Positions 58,550 through 64,000 of a stretch of DNA of 64,000 bases are shown in pieces; the first letter of the stretch is position 1; the number at the start of each line of letters is the position of its first letter. The DNA is from Roseivivax sp. GX 12232 (lineage in GTDB: Bacteria; Pseudomonadota; Alphaproteobacteria; Rhodobacterales; Rhodobacteraceae). The stretch spans positions 327,786-391,785 of the forward strand of contig NZ_JAJSEC010000004.1 in assembly GCF_021272185.1 (NCBI RefSeq), in the 5' to 3' direction. The position numbers and the translations under genes were made by a program. Under the pieces are notes generated by a model that was not told the DNA's origin, did not search any database, and worked only from the letters and a program-made list of their open reading frames with translations.

Positions 58550-60202
58550 TCATGCCTCCTCGGTCACTTGCGGGTCGTCGCCGGCCTCGCCGTCGTCACC
58601 GCCCTCGGCGTCCTCGCCTTCGGCGGTCTCGTCTTCCTCGAGCTCGGTCGGGTCGACCCAGCCGAGCAGGACGCGCGCGGTCATCACCATGTTCTGCGCT
58701 TCCTCGAGGCTCACCTCGAAGGGCTCCAGCAGGCCGTCGTCCTTGACGCGCTGGCCGTCGACGGTGGTCCAGCCCCCGGCCAGCTCCCAGTCGGCGCAGG
58801 TGGCGAAATCCTCGAGCGTCTTGATGTCGTCCTTGGCGAGCGCCTCGACCATCTGGGGTGTCAGGCCCTCGAATTCAATGAGGCTCTCCTCGGCACCGAG
58901 CGCCTTGGCGCGCTCCAGCGCCTCGGCGGCCTGCGCCTCGAGCACGTCGCGGGCACGGGCCTGCAGCTCCTCGGCGGTCTCCTCGTCGACGCCGTCGATC
59001 ACCGTCAGCTCGTCGAGGTCGACATAGGCCACCTCCTCGAGGTTGGTGAAGCCTTCCGAGACCAGGAGCTGGGCGAAGAACTCGTCGAGGTCCAGCGTGT
59101 CCACGAAGAGCTTGGTGCGCTCCTCGAATTCCTTCTGGCGGCGCGCCGATTCCTCTTCCTCGGTCATGATGTCGATGTCGAGGGCGGTCAGCTGCGAGGC
59201 GAGGCGCACGTTCTGGCCGCGCCGGCCGATGGCCAGGCTGAGCTGCTCGTCGGGCACCACGACCTCGATGCGCTCGGCGTCCTCGTCGAGGACCACCTTG
59301 GAGACCTCGGCGGGCTGCAGCGCGTTGACGAGGAAGGTCGGGACATCCTCGTTCCACGGGATGATGTCGATCTTCTCGCCCTGCAGCTCGTTCACCACGG
59401 CCTGCACGCGGGAGCCCCGCATGCCGACGCAGGCGCCGACCGGGTCGATCGAACCGTCATAGGAGATCACGGCGATCTTGGCGCGGCTGCCCGGGTCGCG
59501 GGCCACGGCCTTGATCTCGATGATGCCGTCGTAGATTTCCGGCACTTCCATCTTGAAGAGCTCGGCCATGAACTCGGGCGCGGTGCGCGACAGGAAGATC
59601 TGCGGGCCGCGGGTCTCGCGGCGCACGTCCTTGATGTAGCAGCGGATGCGGTCGTTCGGGCGGTAGGCCTCGCGGCCGATCTTCTCGTTGCGGCGCAGGA
59701 TGCCCTCGCCGCGGCCGATGTCGACGATGACGTTGCCGTATTCCTCGCGCTTGACGACACCGTTGATGATGGTGCCGGCGCGATCCTTGAACTCCTCGAA
59801 CTGGCGGTCGCGCTCGGCCTCGCGGACCTTCTGCAGGATCACCTGCTTGGCCGATTGCGCGGCGATCCGGCCCAGTTCGACCGGCGGGACTTCCTCGACG
59901 AACTGGTCGCCGATCTTGGGGTCCTCGAGATACTGCTTGGCCTGTTCGACGGTGAACTCGGCCTGGTAGTTCTCGAGCTCTTCCTCCTCGACCACGGTGC
60001 GCACGCGGGTGAAGGTCGCCCGGCCGGTGCGGCGGTCGATCTTGACGCGGATGTCCATCTCGGCGCCGTAGCGCGACTTCGCGGCCCGGGCGAGGCTTTC
60101 CTCCATCGCCTCGACCACGAGCGCGGGGTCGATCATCTTCTCGCGCGCCACCGCTTCGGCGGTCTGCAGAAGCTCGAGCTGGTTGGCGGATGTGATGGCC
60201 AT
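58550..60202 (-). CDS. nusA: Transcription termination/antitermination protein NusA
   Basis: NusA (550 aa) binds RNA polymerase and nascent RNA and modulates pausing and termination. It has the N-terminal polymerase-binding domain (1-125), S1 domain (about 135-200), KH1 and KH2 with [19 protein letters not shown] and [19 protein letters not shown], and C-terminal acidic repeats (about 360-500). The last 30 residues are highly acidic. It starts six bases after rimP. Confidence 0.97.
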   Translation of the reverse strand: MAITSANQLELLQTAEAVAREKMIDPALVVEAMEESLARAAKSRYGAEMDIRVKIDRRTGRATFTRVRTVVEEEELENYQAEFTVEQAKQYLEDPKIGDQFVEEVPPVELGRIAAQSAKQVILQKVREAERDRQFEEFKDRAGTIINGVVKREEYGNVIVDIGRGEGILRRNEKIGREAYRPNDRIRCYIKDVRRETRGPQIFLSRTAPEFMAELFKMEVPEIYDGIIEIKAVARDPGSRAKIAVISYDGSIDPVGACVGMRGSRVQAVVNELQGEKIDIIPWNEDVPTFLVNALQPAEVSKVVLDEDAERIEVVVPDEQLSLAIGRRGQNVRLASQLTALDIDIMTEEEESARRQKEFEERTKLFVDTLDLDEFFAQLLVSEGFTNLEEVAYVDLDELTVIDGVDEETAEELQARARDVLEAQAAEALERAKALGAEESLIEFEGLTPQMVEALAKDDIKTLEDFATCADWELAGGWTTVDGQRVKDDGLLEPFEVSLEEAQNMVMTARVLLGWVDPTELEEDETAEGEDAEGGDDGEAGDDPQVTEEA

Positions 60203-60208
60203 CTCTTG

Positions 60209-60778
60209 TTACTCCTCGCTTTGGCCGTCCTCGGCCTCGATATCGTCGTATTGGGTTTCGTCGAGGCCTTGCGCCTTGCGGGCCTTCAGCATCTCGCGGA
60301 TCAGCTCGTCGGTCAGCACCAGCTTGGCGTCGGCGAGCCAGTCGAACTCGAGCCCCACGGTGCCCTCGTCGATATTGACCAGCACCTCGGAGCCCTCGAC
60401 CCCGGCCAGGACGCCCTTGAAGCGCTTGCGGCCGTCGATCAGCTCATGGGTCTCGAGCTTGGCCTCGTAGCCCTCGAAGGTCTCGAAGTCCTTCAGACGG
60501 GTCAGCGGCCGGTCGATGCCGGGCGAGGAGACCTCGAGCGTATAGGCATCGAGGATCGGGTCCTCGACGTCGAAGACCGCCGAGAGCGCGGTCGAGATCT
60601 CGGCGCATTCGTCGACCTCGATGCCGCCCTCGGCGCGTTCGGCCATGACCTGCAGGAGCGGGGACTTGCCCCCCTGCAGGCGCACGCGGACAAGTTCGAA
60701 TCCCATGTCCTCGATCACCGGGCGGGCGATCTCGGCGATGCGCTGGTCCATGGATGTCTTTGCGATCAGGTCGGTCAT
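60209..60778 (-). CDS. rimP: Ribosome maturation factor RimP
   Basis: RimP (189 aa) helps mature the 30S subunit. Conserved motifs are [39 protein letters not shown] and [19 protein letters not shown]. The C-terminal SH3-like domain ends with an acidic tail ([12 protein letters not shown]). ATG 60778 ([12 protein letters not shown]) is chosen; the frame upstream runs into the leader hairpin and is not coding. It is the first gene of rimP-nusA-ylxR-infB. Confidence 0.95.
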   Translation of the reverse strand: MTDLIAKTSMDQRIAEIARPVIEDMGFELVRVRLQGGKSPLLQVMAERAEGGIEVDECAEISTALSAVFDVEDPILDAYTLEVSSPGIDRPLTRLKDFETFEGYEAKLETHELIDGRKRFKGVLAGVEGSEVLVNIDEGTVGLEFDWLADAKLVLTDELIREMLKARKAQGLDETQYDDIEAEDGQSEE

Positions 60779-60814
60779 GTGACCCCAAGGCTGTGCGGTT
60801 GTCTGTGGCGGAAA

Positions 60815-60838
60815 CAAAAAAACGGGCCCGCGGCCCGT
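60815..60838 (-). terminator. Terminator or attenuator in the rimP leader
   Basis: On the minus strand ACGGGC pairs with GCCCGT around a five-base loop, followed by a run of about seven T. It lies about 40 bases upstream of the rimP start, in sense orientation. It may control entry into the nusA-infB operon or stop an upstream transcript. Confidence 0.7.
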
Positions 60839-61092
60839 CACTTGGTTCCGGTGGAGCACCGGGTGTGGACCCCAGCGCGCCGCTGTTGAAAGGCATATAC
60901 GCAGCGCGGCGTGAGTCTGCAAGTGCTTTGCGCGTGGCGGGAGGGGGAGGTGTGAGGCTGGAGGTGCGTTGCGATTGGGGACTTCACCCCGTCTCTGGTC
61001 CGGGTTTCATGCGACCTTCCGGGCGCGTGGACTTCACCCCGCACCCACGCAGGCTCCCACCGACTCCTCACGCCAATAACCCCGCGCACTCC
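60839..61092. other. Upstream spacer of the nusA operon
   Basis: This spacer contains a partial tandem of GTGAAGTCC/CGCGTGGACTTCACCCC words at 60984-61046 (GGACTTCACCCCG occurs twice, 51 bp apart). No initiator tRNA or other RNA gene is recognised. Confidence 0.5.
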
Positions 61093-61262
61093 CTTGCGCC
61101 CGAACAGCACCGAAGGTGCCGGGCGCGCGCCGGACCGGCCCTATGGGCCGGCGCTCCTTGGGCTGGCGTGATTAGCTCACGGCGAGCAATGACCTTGCTG
61201 GGATAAAGCGCATAGCCCGGATGTCAGCAGCGCCGGCCCCCGGTCCGGCGCGCGCCCTCTGG
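61093..61262 (+). repeat. Dispersed structured element, copy D
   Basis: A complete plus-oriented copy. The head hairpin GCACC-GAA-GGTGC lies at 61108-61120. The arm-to-arm core is 61122-61256, exactly 135 bp. The nested left-arm hairpin loop is TAT instead of CTT. It lies 300 bases upstream of rimP on the far side of the leader hairpin. Downstream flank (GTGAGGGGTG, then TTGGTGAG) is shared with copy E. Confidence 0.92.
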
Positions 61263-61411
61263 CGTGAGGGGTGTCGATGGGGGCGGTCGCTCTTTGGTGA
61301 GTGAGGGGAGAAATCGGCAGCAGCGTCTGCGGCTTCATTGAAGGCACCGGGTCTAAAACTCTCACTGACATTCGTGGTCCCGCTTCCCGTCCCTCGCCCC
61401 TCTCGCACCCC

Positions 61412-61579
61412 CTTGCGCCCGAATAGCATCGAAGATGCCGGGCGCGCGCCGGACCGGCCCCTTGGGCCGGCGCTCCTTGGGATGGCGTGCCTAGCTCACA
61501 GTGCGCCCTGACCTTGCTGCCATAAAGTGCGCAGCCCAGAGATCAGCAGCGCCGGCCCCCGGTCCGGCGCGCCCTCTGA
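61412..61579 (+). repeat. Dispersed structured element, copy E
   Basis: A plus-oriented copy 320 bp beyond D. The head hairpin is GCATC-GAA-GATGC (61428-61440), the same compensated variant as copy B. The core is 61441-61573, 133 bp, the 2-bp loss being one GC step in the right arm (GGCGCGCC). Flank after the tail matches that of D for about 45 bases. Confidence 0.92.
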
Positions 61580-61882
61580 TGTGAGGGGTGGAGATGTTGG
61601 CGGGCACTCTTGGGTGAGGGCGGGGGCGCCTTGGTGAGGGCCAGGGGGCGCCCGGCCCCACCTCGTGCCAGTCCACCGGGGGGTGCCGACGCACCGGGAG
61701 GGTCTTGCCGTGCCTCATCCGCCTCACCGCCCACCCGGGCGGTGCAATCCAGCCGGAGCCACGTCCGCCGTCCCCCCCACCCATCACCCTTCAGTCACGT
61801 CAGCGCGATGGGCATGGAAACATCCCGCCGGGTCCGCGTTCCTGCCTCTCCTTCGAACGACGCAACAAGAGCAGAGGACGCC
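61580..61882. other. Spacer before the semialdehyde dehydrogenase gene
   Basis: This 303-base stretch contains two TTGG(G)TGAGGGC words at 61607-61640, about 21 bp apart, and otherwise C-rich sequence with no gene. The promoter of the dehydrogenase gene must lie here or within element E. Confidence 0.5.
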
Positions 61883-63262
61883 ATGAGCCGCGACATCGTG
61901 ACCATCAACCCCGCCACCGAGGAAGAGATCGCCAGCTACGCCTATATGTCCGACGCCGAGGTCGAGACCGCGGTCGCGGCCTGCCACGAGGCCTTTCTCG
62001 ACTGGCGCACGCGGCCGCTCGCCGACCGCGCCGAGATCGTCAACGCCATCGCCCAGGCGCTGCGCGACAACAAGGAGGACTTCGCCCGGCTCATGACCCG
62101 CGAGATGGGCAAGCTCCTGCAGGCGAGCCGCGACGAGATCGACGCCTGCGCGGCGATCTGCGACTTCACCGCCCAGCACGGCCCCGAGGAGCTCGCCGAC
62201 GAGACCCGCGACATCCCGCAGGGCACCGGCCTCGTGCGCTACGCGCCGCTTGGCGTGATCTACGGCATCCAGCCCTGGAACTTCCCCTGCTACCAGGTGA
62301 TCCGCTACGCCATCGCCAACCTCATGGCGGGCAACGGGGTGCTTCTGAAGCATGCCGAGAACACCACCGGCTCGGGCCTCTTCCTGCGCGACCTGATGGA
62401 GAAGGCGGGGCTGCCGAAGCATCTCTTCACCGTGCTCCTGATCGACCACGACCAGTCCGACCGGGTGATCGAGAACGACCTGGTGCGCGGCGTGACGCTG
62501 ACCGGCTCGGACGTGGCGGGCCGCAAGGTCGGCCAGAAGGCCGCCGAGCAGATCAAGAAATCGGTGCTGGAGCTGGGTTCGAACGACGCCTACCTGGTGC
62601 TCGACGAGGCCGACCTCGATCTCGCGGTGAAGACCTGCGTGGTGGGCCGGACCTACAACAACGGCCAGACCTGCGTGAACGCCAAGCGCTTCATCGTGAC
62701 CGAGAAGAACTACGACGCCTTTGTCGAGAAGTTCGCCGAGAAGATGGGCCGGCTCGAGATGGGCGACCCGACCGAGGAGGGCACGCGGCTTGGTCCGCTC
62801 GCCCGCGAGGACCTGCGCGACACGCTGGCCTCCCAGGTCGACAAGAGCGTCGAGAAGGGCGCCCGCGTGCTGGTCGGCGGCGAGACCCCCGAGGGCAAGG
62901 GCGCCTTCTACCCTGCCACCGTGCTGGTCGACGTGAAGCCCGGCCAGCCGGCCTATGACGACGAGCTCTTCGGCCCGGTCGCCTCGGTCATCAAGGCGCG
63001 CGACGACGAGGACGCCATGCGGATCGCCAACGACAGCCGTTACGGCCTTGGCGGCGGCATCTTCTGCAAGGATGAGGCGCATGCCCGCGAGCTGGCCGCG
63101 ACGCATTTCGACACCGGCATGGTCTGCGTGAACGGCTTCAACGCCGCGGTGCCGAACATGCCCTTCGGTGGGGTGAAGAACTCCGGCTACGGCCGCGAGC
63201 ACGGCGGCTTCGGGATGAAGGAATTCGTCAATATCAAGTCGGTCTACGTGCACCAGCAGTGA
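61883..63262 (+). CDS. Succinate-semialdehyde dehydrogenase-type aldehyde dehydrogenase
   Basis: A 459-aa aldehyde dehydrogenase of the short SSADH/YneI (Sad) type. Catalytic residues are Asn133 (QPWNFPCYQ), Glu230 (LELGSNDAYLVL) and Cys264 (NNGQTCVNAKRF); the C-terminal PFGGVKNSGYGREHGGFGMKEFVN is typical. These enzymes oxidise succinate semialdehyde and similar short aldehydes with NAD(P). ATG 61883 follows GCAGAGGA. No GABA transaminase is nearby. It ends at a clear terminator and is monocistronic. Confidence 0.92.
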   Translation: MSRDIVTINPATEEEIASYAYMSDAEVETAVAACHEAFLDWRTRPLADRAEIVNAIAQALRDNKEDFARLMTREMGKLLQASRDEIDACAAICDFTAQHGPEELADETRDIPQGTGLVRYAPLGVIYGIQPWNFPCYQVIRYAIANLMAGNGVLLKHAENTTGSGLFLRDLMEKAGLPKHLFTVLLIDHDQSDRVIENDLVRGVTLTGSDVAGRKVGQKAAEQIKKSVLELGSNDAYLVLDEADLDLAVKTCVVGRTYNNGQTCVNAKRFIVTEKNYDAFVEKFAEKMGRLEMGDPTEEGTRLGPLAREDLRDTLASQVDKSVEKGARVLVGGETPEGKGAFYPATVLVDVKPGQPAYDDELFGPVASVIKARDDEDAMRIANDSRYGLGGGIFCKDEAHARELAATHFDTGMVCVNGFNAAVPNMPFGGVKNSGYGREHGGFGMKEFVNIKSVYVHQQ

Positions 63263-63272
63263 GGCTGGATTT

Positions 63273-63305
63273 GCCGCTCCCGGGGCTCCGGGGGCGGCTT
63301 TTTTG
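63273..63305 (+). terminator. Terminator of the semialdehyde dehydrogenase gene
   Basis: GCCGCTCCCGG pairs with CCGGGGGCGGC-type sequence around GGCT, followed by TTTTTT. Confidence 0.9.
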
Positions 63306-63672
63306 TGAGTGACGGGTGCTTTGAAGTGATGATCTGTTTGTGCCGATGTCCCGGCAGGACCTGCTGCGAGGAGGCGGCTGAGTAAGAAGTGCGAGCCGAG
63401 CGTATTGCGCGGATGCGGGTGTGTTGGTGGCGCGAGCCAGGCGTTTCGCGCGGACGCGGGTCTGTCAGAAGTCGGGCCGTCGGGGCTGCACGGTCGGACT
63501 TGCACGCGGCACAACCGGGTTCAATTCAGGCGCAGCACGCGAGCGCCCCCGTCCTCGGCCCCGACCGCGCTGTCGCCAAAAAGGCACGCCACCCTGCGGC
63601 TCCGCGCCAACTCCCAAAAAACAAAATCACACCCAACACCCACCCAAAACACTCCCCTCCAAACCGCCGCTT
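63306..63672. other. Spacer, nothing recognised
   Basis: No gene, RNA or clear array between the terminator and element copy F. Confidence 0.5.
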
Positions 63673-63842
63673 CTTGCGCCCGAATAGCACCGTAGGTGCC
63701 GGGCGCGCGCCGGACCGGCCCGATGGGCCGGCGCTCCTTGGGATCGCGTGCTTAGTTCGCCCCTAGTCCTGACCTTGCTGCCATAAAGCGCCTCGCTCAG
63801 AGGGCAGCAGCGCCGGCCCCCGGTCCGGCGCGCGCCCTCTGG
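63673..63842 (+). repeat. Dispersed structured element, copy F
   Basis: A complete plus-oriented copy. The head hairpin is GCACC-GTA-GGTGC (63688-63700), so only the loop base differs from C and D. The arm-to-arm core is 63702-63836, exactly 135 bp. The nested left-arm hairpin loop is GAT. The 3-prime flank (CTCTGGTGTGC..GAGAGGGC) resembles that of copy C. Confidence 0.92.
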
Positions 63843-63939
63843 TGTGCTGGAGGAGAGGGCGAAGGGGCGTGTGGCCGCGGTCAGAGCGCAACCCTTGCCT
63901 TTGGCTTGCACGCTCGACCGCCGCGACACCAGCTTTCAC

Positions 63940-64000
63940 GGGAGACGGGAGACGGGAGACGGGAGACGGGAGACGGGAGACGGGAGACGGGAGACGGGAG
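63940..64000. repeat. Heptanucleotide repeat GGGAGAC, at least 8.7 copies, cut by window end
   Basis: A perfect array from 63940 to the last base of the window (61 bases). The full length is unknown. The unit differs by one base from a rotation (CGGAGAC) of the GGAGACC heptamer at 47915. It begins about 100 bases after element copy F. Confidence 0.95.

Noticed and set aside
61093..61579. REP/BIME elements of the RAYT type
   Set aside because: The usual GTAG/GGAG tetranucleotide beside the hairpin is not seen and no RAYT gene is in the window. It remains possible at genome scale, so I only reject the assignment, not the comparison.

Overview
This 64 kb window is high-GC chromosomal DNA of an alphaproteobacterium, most likely a member of the Rhodobacteraceae (Roseobacter group). 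The evidence is gene content and style. It has an alphaproteobacterial LexA box (GAAC-N7-GAAC) before dnaE2, a 1512-residue GltB with gltD in the same operon, and a rimP-nusA-ylxR-infB block. It also has an LdtR-type MarR regulator, a TIGR02300-type acidic protein, and the family's familiar terminator-like repeat (GC hairpin, then GGAGTATTTTTGGCC-like sequence). I see no prophage, no transposase, no CRISPR array and no plasmid functions. I recognise 52 protein genes and one tRNA-Ala(GGC).

Layout. 0.3-3.3 kb: aminotransferase, XRE regulator, SdhE, MarR regulator. 4.2-7.7 kb: a dimethylglycine/sarcosine dehydrogenase-like flavoprotein facing accA. 7.8-12.2 kb: three LysE-type exporters, a free-methionine-(R)-sulfoxide reductase, a homocysteine S-methyltransferase-like enzyme and an RluA-type pseudouridine synthase. 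12.6-18.9 kb, minus strand: truB, Trm112-like, LON-domain, thioredoxin/YbbN, xthA, an aspartoacylase-like hydrolase and a Bcr/CflA exporter. 19-23.5 kb: 1-Cys peroxiredoxin, aldehyde dehydrogenase, GntR regulator, SprT/YgjP-like protease, TIGR02300 protein, then the tRNA. 24.8-31.8 kb: a large MscS-type channel, an SOS-controlled but C-terminally short dnaE2, a monooxygenase-fold protein and uppP. 32-39.4 kb: gltD-GFA-gltB and mtgA. 39.4-47.5 kb: GST, queG, msrB-msrA, radC and two envelope proteins, one a PstS-like/OmpA fusion. 48.6-55.3 kb: secA divergent from a parvulin-argJ-mutT run, then a Gly-Ser-Asp repeat protein. 55.4-63.3 kb: the infB operon and a succinate-semialdehyde-type dehydrogenase.

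The genes are mostly housekeeping, so the unusual biology is in the spacers. Six copies (one cut by the window edge) of a structured dispersed element occur only between genes. Its core is 135 bp in every complete copy except one that lost 2 bp, and it is bounded by inverted GGCGCGCGCCGGACCGG arms. A hairpin outside the left arm always keeps a C(GNA)G cap while its stem changes in compensatory pairs. I see no transposase for it.

Most long spacers also carry their own tandem-repeat array. Unit lengths seen are 7, 7, 9, 29, 35, about 35-40, 42, 45, about 48-51 and about 118 bp, and the arrays are mostly unrelated in sequence. Two are heptamers, GGAGACC x18 and GGGAGAC x8.7, which differ by one base after rotation. 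These spacers, and the DnaE2 that ends before its expected OB-fold, are the parts most worth a second look.
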